Below are positions 23,244-35,948 of a stretch of DNA of 64,000 nucleotides, piece after piece. The notes under the pieces were generated by a model. The model made no database searches. It saw only the letters and a list, made by a program, of their open reading frames with translations, and was not told where the DNA came from. The translations under genes and the position numbers were made by a program. Source of the stretch: Megalonaias nervosa (lineage: Eukaryota; Mollusca; Bivalvia; Unionida; Unionidae); assembly GCA_016617855.1 (NCBI GenBank), contig JAECUM010005030.1, forward strand, positions 1 through 64,000, given 5' to 3'. Position 1 is the first letter of the stretch, and each line of letters begins with the position of its first letter.

Positions 23244-26200
23244 AGGATCAAGTGCTTAAGTGATCAGAACAGTCAAGTAGACTGATTACCCCATAGACTG
23301 CTTCATGTCAGTATCTGCTTAGCATCACACTGTGCCAACACATCTGTGACCTCATGATATGTCAGAGAAAAATAATAAAGCTTATCTTCCACAACTCTGC
23401 ATTTGATATATAAGCTTAAAATAATGTATTGTGGTAAATCTTTGCTTATAATTTGGCAGTTTGTACTGGAAACACAACGTTAAGCATCATCATCAATATC
23501 AATCTTTTACACTCCCACTTTCCTTTGTAGTGAATTTTACTATCAAACTTGCTATGTACAGACTGTTAGGACTATTTTCAATGGAGAATTCATTGCTCTG
23601 GGTAATGGATATCCTCGACAGTGACATTAAATGTATACTTCATTGTTGGATTGCAAGGAAAGTTGATGTTAGTGCACTAACCAGACATGATCAGTCTCAA
23701 GAAAACCACATGTTCCTTGACCAGACTGGAGGAAGATTGGCTATACTGAGAAAAACTTTACTATTTACTCATCTTTAGGTTGAGTAGATGCAAATTAGCA
23801 TTTTTGTGAATAATATATCAATGCTTTTTCTCCCCTAAACAAGCTCAGTTGCTCAACATTGCATTATGTCAAACCTACATCAATTATAGGTCACTTTTGC
23901 CTTTATTGTCGGTTCAGAAAATGTAGCAGAGGAAGCCCATTTTGCTTTTTACATAGACACTTAGTGCAAACTTGATATTAAAATGGGTTATTATTAAGTG
24001 ATATTGAATAAATTTAGTCCTTAATTTTATACATTATGGCTTCTTTTCTGGAAAATTCTTTAATGCCAACATATGCTGTTAAGTAGAGTAAAGTTAACAA
24101 GTTCATTCTGTAAATTAAAATTAGTTTCATGCAAATGGATATGAAATTCAATAGCTATAAAATGTTATGATAGAGTAACAAAATATAAACAGCTTTTGAT
24201 TTTTGAAGTCCATGTTTTCAATGTCAAAATACTTTTTGCTTCCATTACTTTAGGGTTGTAAGTGAAAAGTAAAATAAAAATCAATTTTATGCAGGAAAAA
24301 GTCTGGAAAAGACCAGGAAATATTTGTTTTAAAAAAGTGGGGGAATCTTGTGTTTGGCATCATAAGTGGTATCTGGTGTTGTGTCAGATAAATTTATTTC
24401 TGCAAATTTTCTGAAAAATGGATATAGAGAGCTGCGTTTATATGAGCTTGAATACATTTGCACCATTTTTTTCACCAGTTAATGTAGACTTTGTGAATTC
24501 TATATACACTGTACCCGCAGTTGTTAAGGCTTTCATAACATAATGAGAGGAGTGGCCAGAAGTTACATTATACCTGCAGGGGTGACCTCCCTTGAGCAAT
24601 CATGTGCTTCTGTTGTCTGCATCATAATTTGCAATTATAATATTCTTTTTCTGTAAGATTAAATGTAAAAATTCTTGAACATGTGGAAGGGAAAGAAAAA
24701 CTTTTCATAAAACTGAGCAAGCTGTTTAAAGCAAATTACTGAAATATTTATTGTACAGAAATCAGCTGAGAGGATGGAACCCATTCATCCAAGAAAGGAA
24801 AGATCATTAGGCAAATGGCAGTAGTTTTAACATTACAACAGTCTGAAGTTGTTTCTATATTGTCCATTTTAACTTACAAGAAATTATTAAAACCTCTGTA
24901 AAATGAGGTTTTTTGTCAGTCAGTGAAGTCTGCATTAATACATAGATACCTTACCAAGCACCAGTTGCAGCCATGTTTCAAATCAGCTTTAGTTTTTAAT
25001 GGAAACAGAAAAGATGATACAGAGTTCCATAAACTGTCACTGCTATGACCCAGCCTCCTTTGACCCGGCCTCCTTTGACCTTGCCTTCTTCGACCCAGCC
25101 TCTTTAGACCTGGCCTTTTCTGCAGACTTGCCAAATCATTTGGTATTCATGGGACATTTAAAATACTGAATGTCCTTTTTCTAAACACTTGAATGAAGCT
25201 GCCCTGAAAATTCATTTCCTGAGATTAGTTGCCTTAATTATGTTTAAGTTGTATTGGCTGTTTTGTTTTAAGCACCTTACGTCACTGTAGGTACCATCAC
25301 TTGTTTGATCCATCAAGCTTAATGGTGATAAAGTTAAGTACAGTAGTTTTCAGCACATTTCTGTTGTAATGTTTTCAACATTTTGTTTTCTTTCATGCTC
25401 AGGTAGTTCCATTGGATATAAATATTGACACATCAGGACCTAAACCAGAACTTCTTGAGGGACTTATTACAGAGAAAACGGTGGCTGTACTTGTGGCTCA
25501 TATCTATGGTAAATGGATTAACATGGGTCCAGTAATCAGGTTTGCACAGAAGCATGGATTATCCGTTATCGAGGACTGTGCAGAAGTGTTCTGCGGCTTT
25601 GAGAAGCTTGGTCATCCTGAAAGTGATATAGCACTCTTTAGTTTTGGAGTTATAAAATACTACACAGCATTTGGCGGTGCTATAGCAAAGATTAAAGACA
25701 CAGAAATTTTCTCACAAATGAAGAGTCTTTATGATACATACAATGTACAAAAGCAGTCTGACTATCTCTATAAAATTGCAAAATATTTTGTACCATTTAT
25801 TTTCCTAAATTGCCCTTCTGTGATAAAACCAAGTATGTACCTGACAAGAACATTTAATATTGACCACAAAGCAGCTGTTATTAAATTACTAAGAGGATTC
25901 CCTGACCATTTACTGGAAAGAATCAGGCACAGGCCTAGCACAGCTCTATTGAAACTCATGCTGGAAAGGTTTAAGTCCTTCAGCCAGTTGGATTTTAACA
26001 CAAGCCAGGTTAAAGGTGAATATGTGAAAGAGAGGCTACCAGACTCTGTGACCTTGGTGGGACAGGAAGCAGAGGTTAACAACTACTGGCTCTTTCCTTT
26101 TCTGGCCGTGAGTATATTTTGCAAGAAATTTATTGATGTGCTACAAATTTTAACATCATGGAGGTTTCTTTATAATGTTCAGATTTCAAGTTAAGACATT

Positions 26201-29200
26201 TAAAAAAATTCAAGAAAGCTTTATCAACAAATAAGTTATTTCTAACAGTATAAAATGAAGTGGGATTGAATATAGTGAAGACATAACGAAAACACACAAT
26301 GTTTATTTATAATGCATAGTAATAATAGTTGAATATCTGACATCCTAACTCGCACCGTTCTATTTCTTTCAAAGTAAACTAAAGCAACCGAAAACCATAC
26401 CCTACACAACCACACAATGTTCATCAATGAATATAAGAAATGGTATCTTCTTCAACAGATATGATTAAAGCACAGTTCATCAACAAATTATAGATGGTAT
26501 CACTTGTCAGTGGATAAGATCATTACATGGATTTTTATCATCTTACATTAATAATGTGTGGATTTTTTTAATAGATTTGAAGGTATATTAGATTTGTCAT
26601 ACATAGACAGAATTTTGGGTGGAAAACCTAATTCTTCCATCGGTTGGCTGAGTTGTCTAAAGGGCTCACATATACCCAGGCAATCACTGCCATCTCACCT
26701 CTGTTCGTATGGGTTGGAGTGTCTGGCTCAGCCAATGTGAGCATTTGAGAAAGCTTGCCGATAGTTTCCAGTGGATTGGTGGTTCTTACTGAGGATTTCC
26801 CAGTTATATTGGCCACCATGTATAGCTGATCTTGCACTGAAAAATGGTGTTAAACCCAAAACAACAACACTAGATTTGTTATACATAGAATAATACATAA
26901 AGTTTAGAGGAAAAACATGCATGTATTTCATCAATAAACATCATTCTGTTATTGAATATTACTCTCAATCCACTGCTCCCAGTAAATGTTTGAGAACAAT
27001 GTGTAGTCTGCCCTCCCGGCCTGCTGAAGTGTTCCTCCAGAACCTGCCCTACTGCATGGATCCATTGGTCCAGAACCTTTGGTTTTTTATAATGAACCAA
27101 CCAGTATTTTCCCTTTGACCAACATCACCATAACTGCCATAAACAACTGCCCAGGTGAATCAAAGTCAGTGAGTTTGATGACTCCCCGTAACAGCTTTTG
27201 AACCATGTGACACATTTATGGGCAAATACAGTGATATCATACCTTTCAACTTTTAAAAAGCCAAGTAGGGAGACTGAATAAAAAATAGGGTGATTGGGAC
27301 ATAAAATCTGGCATTTTTCATGGCATTTTTTAAGTCTCCTTTTCACAAAATATTGACTGATCTTCCAGGGTCCAATATGTGTGAAATTCTCAAAGGACAT
27401 GCCATTTCTTCCTGTGCCATGCCTTATTTTCCCCTAGGATGTGCCCCCTTTTCATATTCTGGTCAACTGTAGCCAAATTGCACAATAACTAATGGTTAGT
27501 CATAAGTAAACAAGCAAGAAAGCCAGTGCGACTAATTAACAGATAATCCTTCTCTTTGAAATTATCTTGTGAAAAGGACTGGCCTTCTGATGTATTCAAA
27601 GAAACCATGTTCAACAGTGTGTGTTATGTAAGCACCAGCAATTGATTGGCAAATAAAAATGTCCTATTTTGTTGTAACTAGCAATGCCTAAATACACAGT
27701 CTCAAGCTACCGTACATGTGGCAACTGTTTTTCCCTCATTTTATATCCAACTTTATTTCCTTATTCTCAACTTGAAAGGCATTTAACGTAGTTTTCTAAT
27801 TGACATATTTATTATGAATTAGTTTTTTGAGGGCACAAAAGCTGCATGGTATGTTTCTTCATTCCTTCTATTAATTTAATGATGGTAATTAACTTTTGTA
27901 TATATGGTACAGTAATGCCAGGTTTTCACACATTTCTTTCTTGGGAATGGAGATGCTACAGCATTTAATGATCATTCTTGGGATTGAAACTAATTGCTGA
28001 CAATTTTATTGTTGTGGTTTATTTTCTGATTTTAATATTGTTGTAGGGTTTTTAAAAAATCATAAATTGACATGAATAATGCTTAAACTTAACATTCTAT
28101 TTACTGGAGAAAATTTAACATGGCTTCTGTTAATTGCATAGATATATAGATCTATATATTTAGGACTTTTTGTAGGAGAAATAGAAATCAAGAGACATAA
28201 TGTAGTAATCAGGAGATCTCTGTAAAAATTGGGAGATATCAGGAAATTGGGAGATAGGCATGGAACAGCTCCAAAAATCAGTTTTTTTTTCTCCCAGTGT
28301 GAGAGTTGACAGGTATGTGATTAACATATGCATGAATATAGTTTCCTCTCAAGGGTAATATGTATTGCAACAATACTGAGAAAAATTACACTCTAAGTAA
28401 TGGTCAAATTCACAGCTTGAGAATTTGAGTTAAATACACTGTCCCCACTGCTGACTCATAGTGCATGTTGCAATGAGTGAACAGAAATAGTATTTCAATA
28501 CTGACAGGACTAAAACCATACACCGTGGTTAATGCTGTGTGCAACTATGAAACCCAGTTGACTTTTATGTTAATACATAATTCAAGAAGTGTTTTGGGGT
28601 ACACAGTTGTGTGAGATCAGTAGAAATGACTTAAATATTTTAGCAGGCCGGTTTATCACAAAAAATGTGAAAAGGTAGTTAAATCAATTGCACGTTATCA
28701 GTATTTCAGTCAGGATATCAGTGTTTCACTCAGTATGTGCGCTTGTAAGATTTCAGCAGAATAGAGACCAAGTCATGCCAAAGAAATTAGATTTCATGCG
28801 GCAGAAGTGATGCTAAAAAAAAAGTGCATAAGGCATGTTTTAACCAATAATCTGATACAGATACACCAACCAGTCAACGAATGTCTGAATCGCTGAATGA
28901 TCTGTTTTACAAAAACGAACAAAATCCCTCAAGTGACCTGTTGCACTGGTTACTATGCATGGTCTGTCTATTTTCTCTCATTCTCGTAATCCCATATAAG
29001 GCAAAACTCAGAATCATCTAGAAAAATGATGTAGTCAGTATATCCCAATAATATTTCTTTCTTGAGACATCAAAAATAACATTGGCATGTTACTGAATTG
29101 TAAAAGTCGCATTGAAAAACAGTATGAAACAAATTCAAGTACTATATTGATGTAAGTTCCACTCTTGTTTTTTTTACATTTTACACAGAAAGAAAATATA

Positions 29201-32200
29201 TAGTCTTAGTGATCTCCAGTCACTTTATACTTCCTTGATGTATCACCTTTTATTATTTTTAAAGGTGGCAAAGTTTTGCCAAGAGGTTGAGATGGAAGAG
29301 CAGATAACTGATTTTACCCCAGTATCATGCTGATATGATGAAAGTGATAAAAATGTCCATGATGACTCTGGTACACAAGCTAGTAAAGTCCACAAAATCT
29401 GTGATAAAACTCAAACAGAATGTGAAACTTCTGACAGAGAATTGAATTCCAAATTTTCAGAACCAAAAACTAAGTCGTTATCACACCCGCAAGAAAACTA
29501 TTGAATGCTGAAACTTAACAAAGACTGATTGATGATGATGATGCGCGAGTGGCATACAGTTGTGGACTTATCCTTCTCCAGTGCTGTTAAGTTATGGTCA
29601 GAGGCATTAAACAGGATAATCCTAAAGTGTGTTTTTGTGGATTTTTAACATGGTGTTTAACAATTTTAGTCATATTGTAACAATGTCTGAAGTGTGGCAG
29701 TTGATAGTGATGTCTAGTACTGGGGCATCATGCCTCAAACATGTAGCACTATGTCCCACCCAGTCACATGATCCTGACACCAGGCCGACCAGTCCTAAGA
29801 CTAACTTCTTAATGTTGAGTGCCAAGTGAGGTAGCTGCTGGTACCATTTTTATAAGACTTCATTGACTAGGCCAGGATTTGAACCCATGAGATCCTGCAC
29901 CCAATTTGGATGGTCAAATCCTAAAGTAAAGAAGTTTATTTATTTTGGTATTTTGTGCAGATAATATTTGTGTGTGTGTGTGATTTGGATTTTTAACATA
30001 GATTTAACAATTTTCGAGCCATATCGCTACGATGTCTGCAGTATGGCAGTTGATAGTGATGTTTTACACCCAGGCATGCTGCAAACATATAGCATCATGT
30101 CCCACCCAGTCACATTATCTTGACACCAGGCTGACCAGTCCTAACACTCGGCTCTTAATGCTGAGCACCCAGCAAGGCAGCTGCTAGTACCATTTTTGTA
30201 AGTCTCTGGTATGACTTTCCTGGGGTTTGAATCCGTGACCTGCGGCATCCAAGGCGGATGCTCTAACCACTTTGGCCACCAGAGCAGCCTGCACTACTGT
30301 TTCAATTTTTCAAATGTCAATTTAGCATTGCGTGAATATTGCATTATCAAAGGAACTCATTATAATAATAATAATAATAATAACAAAAATAATAATAATA
30401 ATCCTTTTCTTTCATTCTTTACTGTATTGATTTAAAAGATGTCAGATAGTCATTGACTTGTGTGGGAATAAAAGTTTTCTTTGCATAATTGTTCTAATGT
30501 CATTTTAGCTATTCCAAAATTAAATTTAAGTGAAGTGGGTGGGTGCATGTCAAGCACGGAGGTAGAGATAAAGCCCTTGTTTGTTCAAAGACCCCACTAT
30601 CCATATTTAAGACCCACTTTTGTAAAATCAGGGCCTACTGTGCACTTCAAAATGATTTCATTAGTGGATATGATATCATAATTTGATTATTATGTCATCA
30701 CTGGATTATGATATCATTATTGGATTATGATGTCATCAAAATGGCATTACTTGCTAACTAATTGCTGGGAACATGGGGAGAGATGGGACTTGTAGTTATT
30801 TGGTTGCAACTTTTGTTTTTTTGTAAATAATAAAAAACGCTTTTAGGATTTTAATTATCTCTAATTAATATTCCTATGGAAAATAAAAATGATGTCAACA
30901 AAATGTAAATAAGACCATGGAAAATCATTAGCAATTTATGACCTGCTATAAAATATCTGTGCAGCAGTCTTTATGTTGTATAAAACTGATGTGAATTGTC
31001 CACGTAGCAGTTTTTCTGTTCTGGAAAACACATGTGAATTGTCCACACAGTCATCTTTCTTTTGTGGAAAACTGATGTGAATCATCCACACAGCAGGGTT
31101 TCTGTTGTGGAAAACTGATGTGAATCATCCACACAGCAGGGTTTCTGTTGTGGAAAACTGATGTGAATCATCCACACAGCAGAGTTTCTGTTGTGGAAAA
31201 CTGATGTGATTTCAGTTATTTTATTTACTGACATGATTCACTCAGCTGCATACACATTTCTTTGTGTGCATGATGAGCAGAGTTGATGATTTTCAGGCCA
31301 CTTAGATTTGATGAATTTCAAAATGCAAACGTTCAGCTGTTATTTTATGTACATTTTGATGAGAGGTTTCTCCTTCCCTTTTCTTTGTAATGATCCTTAC
31401 TTGAGGATAGATACTCCATAAAGTGGTACAAAAACCAGTCTATAAGTTTGCATGTTATTTTGAGTTGTTTGAACCCTCTGCTATGTAAAAAATTAAAAGT
31501 ATTTTCAAAAAACATAAGATACTCTGATTCATAAGCACATTATTAACAGAAGTGTGCTTTTCAAACATTTATGGGAACATGATGGATAAATTTTTACCCA
31601 GATGACTCAAAGTCCATCCTGAGTGCTCTAGCCAAATTATACATACAATGGGTCATCAACGATCATTATTTCTTCATGATCCATTGCTTAGTAACTGGAT
31701 TATTTACTAGACACGACAAAAAAAATGTTAACTAACGATATATGCAGAACGTGTGTTTGCTGTTCTTGGTCTGTTTGTTTTCACCCTTTCTCCTAATTCA
31801 GTGTAATTAGATATCAAATGTCAAACCTTCTAAAACTGATACAGTCATGTAAGAATAGTAAATGATTAACCATTTGAGTCATGCTGGATTTCTTGATTAA
31901 AATGGTTCTTTTCTAACTTCAGGAGAATCCTGACAACATGGTCAAGCTGCTGAATGCCATGGGAGTTGATGCATATCGAGGAGCAACTCAGCTGAACCTT
32001 ATTGAGCCAGAAACCTCCAATCAGGAGGGAGAATCGGAGTCCTTTGACCCATTTTATCCATATGAGGCAAAATATCTTATTGACCATGTTGTATACCTTC
32101 CAGTCAACAAGACTGTTCCTTTTGAGGTTTTGGATAAGATCTGTAAGTGTGTAGAATTAGCTGTGAAAATGAGCAAAGCGGCACCAGATGTCCATGTACG

Positions 32201-32213
32201 ATCAAAACTTTAG
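19246..32213 (+). CDS. DegT/DnrJ/EryC1/StrS-family aminotransferase (three exons, 5' end unresolved)
   Basis: The gene model joins 19246-19499, 25403-26107 and 31923-32213. All have GT-AG borders and both junctions fall between codons. The product is about 415 residues without its N terminus, matching the usual 370-450 for this fold-type I, PLP-dependent family. Bacterial members move an amino group onto keto-sugars. The animal substrate cannot be read from sequence. Family hallmarks appear in order: small-domain start (PPGSEIIM), IEDCAE with the aspartate that contacts the pyridine nitrogen, SFGVIK with the lysine that forms the Schiff base, and a C-terminal region ending [14 protein letters not shown]. 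The usual SxHxxK and GEGG motifs read SFGVIK and AFGG here, so histidine and glutamate are replaced. No signal peptide can be judged. The first preferred acceptor needs one upstream base to complete its first codon. Confidence 0.85.
19500..21212. other. Intron sequence, nothing further recognised
   Basis: First part of the intron between exons A and B. CpG-poor and AT-rich. Confidence 0.55.
21290..22977 (-). mobile_element. Defective pogo/Tigger-like transposon inserted in a (TA)n tract
   Basis: The ends are inverted repeats beginning YAGTAAAAMCTGTYATGAG, flanked by TA at 21288-21289 and 22978-22979. That is the pogo/Tigger target duplication. A motif like GGTCTCTCATAACAG recurs inside both ends. 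The minus strand carries the N-terminal helix-turn-helix of a Tigger transposase. Total length is 1688 bp, and too little space remains for the DDE domain, so it is internally deleted. It sits in the intron between exons A and B. Confidence 0.85.
21670..21915 (-). pseudogene. Tigger/CENP-B-type transposase, N-terminal fragment
   Basis: 81 codons from an ATG encode a CENP-B/Tigger N-terminal helix-turn-helix ([20 protein letters not shown], then [20 protein letters not shown]), which binds the element's ends in this family. The frame stops right where full-length relatives continue with the second DNA-binding half (after GDLNE). A perfect donor-like GTGAGTAT lies across that point. The rest was therefore either deleted or separated by an intron. 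Downstream on the same strand an AATAAA lies near 21462-21467. Confidence 0.82.
22979..23020. repeat. (TA)n microsatellite
   Basis: Abuts the right end of the Tigger-like element. A second tract lies at 23198-23238. Confidence 0.95.
23240..25045. other. Intron sequence, nothing recognised
   Basis: The 105-codon frame at 23461-23778 shows no splice context or family resemblance. Confidence 0.5.
25047..25121. repeat. 15-bp minisatellite
   Basis: About five units of TTTGACCCAGCCTCC with changes, in the intron before exon B. Confidence 0.85.
25403..26107 (+). CDS. Aminotransferase exon B (catalytic core)
   Basis: 705 bases encode 235 residues between a TCATGCTCAG acceptor and a GCC|GTGAGT donor, both phase 0. 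The core holds VVPLDIN (strand after the first helix), [23 protein letters not shown] (Asp codon 25574-25576), and SFGVIK (Lys codon 25655-25657). A long insert-like segment around [14 protein letters not shown] is partly hydrophobic, and the exon ends [10 protein letters not shown]. The apparent start at the TTG at 25412 is not a start, because the frame continues back to the splice acceptor. Confidence 0.9.
26108..26587. other. Intron sequence, nothing recognised
   Basis: Start of the second intron. CpG-poor. Confidence 0.5.
26608..26870 (+). mobile_element. SINE family A, copy 2, with target-site duplication
   Basis: The body matches 10-260 and ends in 'aaacccaaaacaacaaca'. It is flanked by a 19-base duplication (26589-26607 and 26871-26889, one mismatch), TAGATTTGTYATACATAGA. 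Many CpGs of copy 1 read TG or CA here. Confidence 0.88.
27238..28317. mobile_element. Possible non-autonomous element with imperfect inverted ends
   Basis: CATACCTTTCAACTTTT at 27238 faces its inverted relative CATACCTGTCAACTCT at the right end (28317). Fragments resembling 'gggagat' recur inside both ends. I find no clean target-site duplication, so the boundaries are approximate. Confidence 0.4.
28318..29617. other. Intron sequence, nothing recognised
   Basis: No exon or repeat boundary identified. Confidence 0.45.
29628..29916 (-). mobile_element. SINE family B, minus strand, with target-site duplication
   Basis: It matches the reverse complement of the 61622-61970 copy. It is flanked by a perfect 10-base duplication AATCCTAAAG at 29618-29627 and 29917-29926. 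The tRNA-like head is at the right and is partly degraded. Confidence 0.88.
29966..30289 (-). mobile_element. SINE family B, minus strand, second copy
   Basis: Full-length reverse complement with B box (GGTTTGAATCC on the + strand near 30224) and A box (TCTAACCACTTTGGCCACC near 30262). It lies 40 bases from the previous copy in the same orientation. It reads like a tRNA gene only in its head. Confidence 0.85.
30290..30967. other. Intron sequence with (ATA)n and short ATGATATCAT repeats
   Basis: (ATA)n lies at 30361-30402. About three units of a 27-bp motif with TTATGATRTCAT lie at 30665-30735. Confidence 0.7.
30968..31210. repeat. 43-bp minisatellite
   Basis: About five units containing GATGTGAATCATCCACACAG and TTTCTGTTGTGGAAAACT. 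The later ones are nearly identical. Confidence 0.88.
31923..32213 (+). CDS. Aminotransferase exon C (C-terminal domain and stop)
   Basis: 96 codons and TAG follow a CTAACTTCAG acceptor, phase 0, and continue exon B without a gap ([20 protein letters not shown], typical of the family's C-terminal subdomain). It ends with [20 protein letters not shown] and a short polar tail. No AATAAA lies in the next 700 bases, so the 3' end of the transcript is uncertain. Confidence 0.87.
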   Translation, partial: ENPDNMVKLLNAMGVDAYRGATQLNLIEPETSNQEGESESFDPFYPYEAKYLIDHVVYLPVNKTVPFEVLDKICKCVELAVKMSKAAPDVHVRSKL

Positions 32214-32933
32214 ATTTCTGTTTGAGGTTTGATGTAGGTTATGAACAAAACCTCAGATTTCTATGCAATGTTATAATTTTTTATTTGTGTGTGTTACTTT
32301 GTCCTTGGTCAGAATTTAAAATTGATGTTCACTGTTGAACTTTCTTCAAGGGAGTTGGTCATGTTTTTTATGTAAATGACAAACACTAAAAAATTATGTA
32401 AACTGAAATATTGTTTTGTTGACTGTAACTTGTTTTTGTCCCATTTTTGAAGACAGCAAAATGAATTTTGTATGATGGATATGTTTATCAAAGACAATAT
32501 TGTCATTGCAGTCTACTCAATTTATCAATGCAGTCTAATCAGTAAGTCTTTCAACATTTTAGATGTAGATAAATCTTATACCTGTAAATATGTTCAAATT
32601 ATGAGTCTTTCAGTCTTTTAGTTATAATTTGCAAGAGCGTGGGATAATCCTTTCTTGTTGTACTTCATTTGAAGCATTTACATGTGTTTCAGATTTTAAT
32701 AATTTTGTTGATTCATGTATATTCATTTAACAGGTTAATTACCATGATGAAATTCACAGGCTACCAATCATCTTTTTTCTTTTATCAGATATAAACAAAT
32801 TGATTGTGGCTTTTTTGTCACAGTTTCAGATACCTGTACATGTGAACCTCAGTCAGATTACAATAGAGATCTCTGACATGATGGAGATCTGATAGATACT
32901 GATACAAAGTCATGTCCTGTTGTCCACTTAATC
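32214..32933. other. 3' flank or untranslated region of the aminotransferase
   Basis: AT-rich and CpG-poor with no canonical polyadenylation signal. Confidence 0.5.
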
Positions 32934-35635
32934 CAGCAGTCAAATTACAACTCCAGTATATCAACATGAAAAGTGTCATTCAGTTCAGCAATCAAATTAC
33001 AACTCCAATATATCAACATGAAAAGTGTGATTCAGTTCAGCAATCAAATTACAACTCCAATGTATGAACATGAAAAGTGTCATTCAGTTCAGCAATCAAA
33101 TTACAACTCCAATTTATGAACATGAAAAGTGTCATTCAGTTCAGCAAATCAAATTACAGCTCAATGTATGAACATGAAAAGTGTCATTCAGTTCAGCAAT
33201 CAAATTACAACTCCAATATATCAACATGAAAAGTGTCATTCAGTTCAGCAATCAAATTACAACTCCAGCAGTCAAATTACAACTCCAGTATATCAACATG
33301 AAAAGTGTCATTCAGTTCAGCAATCAAATTACAACTCCAATATATCAACATGAAAAGTGTCATTCAGTTCAGCAATCAAATTACAACTCCAGCAATCAAA
33401 TTACAACCCCAGTGTATCAACATGAAAAGTGTCATTCAGTTCAGCAATCAAATTACAACTCCAATATATCAACATGAAAAGTGTCATTCAGTTCAGCAAT
33501 CAAATTACAACTCCAATATATCAACATGAAAAGTGTCATTCAGTTCAGCAATCAAATTACAACTCCAATATATCAACATGAAAAGTGTCATTCAGTTCAG
33601 CAATCAAATTACAACTCCAGCAATCAAATTACAACTCCAGCAATCAAATTACAACTCCAGTATATCAACATGAAAAGTGTCATTCAGTTCAGCAATCAAA
33701 TTACAACTCCAATATATCAACATGAAAAGTGTCATTCAGTTCAGCAATCAAATTACAACTCCAGCAATCAAATTACAACCCCAGTGTATCAACATGAAAA
33801 GTGTCATTCAGTTCAGCAATCAAATTACAACTCCAATATATCAACATGAAAAGTGTCATTCAGTTAGCAATCAAATTACAACTCCAATATATCAACATGA
33901 AAAGTGTCATTCAGTTCAGCAATCAAATTAAAACTCCAGCAATCAAATTACAACTCCAGTGTATCAACATGAAAAGTGTCATTCAGTTCAGCAATCAAAT
34001 TACAACTCCAGCAATCAAATTACAACTCCAGTGTATCAACATAAAAAGTGTCATTCAGTTCAGCAATCAAATTACAACTCCATTATATCAACATGAAAAG
34101 TGTCATTTTGTTCAGCAATCAAATTACAACTCCAGCAATCAAATTACAACTCCAGTGTATCAACATGAAAAGTGTCATTCAGTTCAGCAATCAAATTACA
34201 ACTCCAATTTATGAACATGAAAAGTGTCATTCAGTTCAGCAATCAAATTACAACTCCAATTTATGAACATGAAAAGTGTCATTCAGTTCAGCAAATCAAA
34301 TTACAGCTCAATGTATGAACATGAAAAGTGTCATTCAGTTCAGCAATCAAATTACAACTCCAATATATCAACATGAAAAGTGTCATTCAGTTCAGCAATC
34401 AAATTACAACTCCAGCAGTCAAATTACAACTCCAGTATATCAACATGAAAAGTGTCATTCAGTTCAGCAATCAAATTACAACTCCAATATATCAACATGA
34501 AAAGTGTGATTCAGTTCAGCAATCAAATTACAACTCCAATGTATGAACATGAAAAGTGTCATTCAGTTCAGCAATCAAATTACAACTCCAATTTATGAAC
34601 ATGAAAAGTGTCATTCAGTTCAGCAAATCAAATTACAGCTCAATGTATGAACATGAAAAGTGTCATTCAGTTCAGCAATCAAATTACAACTCCAATATAT
34701 CAACATGAAAAGTGTCATTCAGTTCAGCAATCAAATTACAACTCCAGCAATCAAATTACAACTCCAGTATATCAACATGAAAAGTGTCATTCAGTTCAGC
34801 AATCAAATTACAACTCCAATATATCAACATGAAAAGTGTCATTCAGTTCAGCAATCAAATTACAACTCCAGCAATCAAATTACAACCCCAGTGTATCAAC
34901 ATGAAAAGTGTCATTCAGTTCAGCAATCAAATTACAACTCCAATATATCAACATGAAAAGTGTCATTCAGTTCAGCAATCAAATTACAACTCCAGCAATC
35001 AAATTACAACTCCAGTGTATCAACATGAAAAGTGTCATTCAGTTCAGCAATCAAATTACAACTCCAGCAATCAAATTACAACTCCAGTGTATCAACATGA
35101 AAAGTGTCATTCAGTTCAGCAATCAAATTACAACTCCAGCAATCAAATTACAACTCCAGTGTATCAACATGAAAAGTGTCATTCAGTTCAGCAATCAAAT
35201 TACAACTCCAGCAATCAAATTACAACTCCAGTGTATCAACATGAAAAGTGTCATTCAATTCAGCAATCAAATTACAACTCCATTATATCAACATGAAAAG
35301 TGTCATTTTGTTCAGCAATCAAATTACAACTCCAGCAATCAAATTACAACTTCAGTGTATCAACATGAAAAGTGTCATTCAGTTCAGCAATCAAATTACA
35401 ACTCCAATATATCAATATGAAAAGTGTCATTCAGTTCAGCAATCAAATTACAACTCCAATATATCAACATGAAAAGTGTCATTCAGTTCAGCAATCATAT
35501 TACGTCTCCAATGTATGAACATAAAACGTGTCATTCAGTTTAGCAATCAAATTACATCTCCAATGTATGAACATGAAAAGTGTCATTCAGTTCAGCAATC
35601 AAATTACAACTCCAATTTATGACCATAAAAATGTA
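32934..35635. repeat. Satellite-like array, 52-bp unit with 20-bp internal duplication
   Basis: About 48 units of a 52-bp motif (ATCAACATGAAAAGTGTCAT plus TCAGTTCAGCAATC and AAATTACAACTCCA). Many units carry an extra 20 bases, GCAATCAAATTACAACTCCA, making 72. The array has higher-order structure: a marked variant unit recurs at 33141, 34288 and 34620. Another marker recurs at 34081 and 35281. The final units near 35490-35635 are more diverged, as at the edge of a homogenised array. Repetitive open frames up to 170 codons run through it only because 72 and 3x52 are multiples of three. Confidence 0.95.
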
Positions 35636-35948
35636 ATTCAGAACATAATGCTTCCAATTTTGACTCCGTCAAAAGAATGCTACACTTGATCGGATGTGTT
35701 AGTAAAAAAATTCCAGCAGTCGCCAGAACATGAAATTGACTAGTACCTATCAGGTCTATTTACTAGAAGTAGCGCAGAGCTTTTATTGTATTTATGTGAC
35801 AGTGCTATATATGTTTAGTGGAGATAGAAAAGCATAGTTTTGCAGCTGTAAAATCCAGCACTGACATCATCAATGTCTCAAATTCAGGACTTTATTCCCT
35901 GTTAAATAACTAAAGCACTTAGGTTTTTGAAAATCTACGCATTTTTCT

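Noticed and set aside
33129..35472. Overlapping reading frames of 70-170 codons with a repeated MKSVIQFSNQITTP-type peptide
   Set aside because: They are produced by the 52/72-bp array. All three frames are open in places and units shift frame freely.
33000..35600. CRISPR-like array
   Set aside because: Regular spacing comes from tandem units without unique spacers, in an animal genome.
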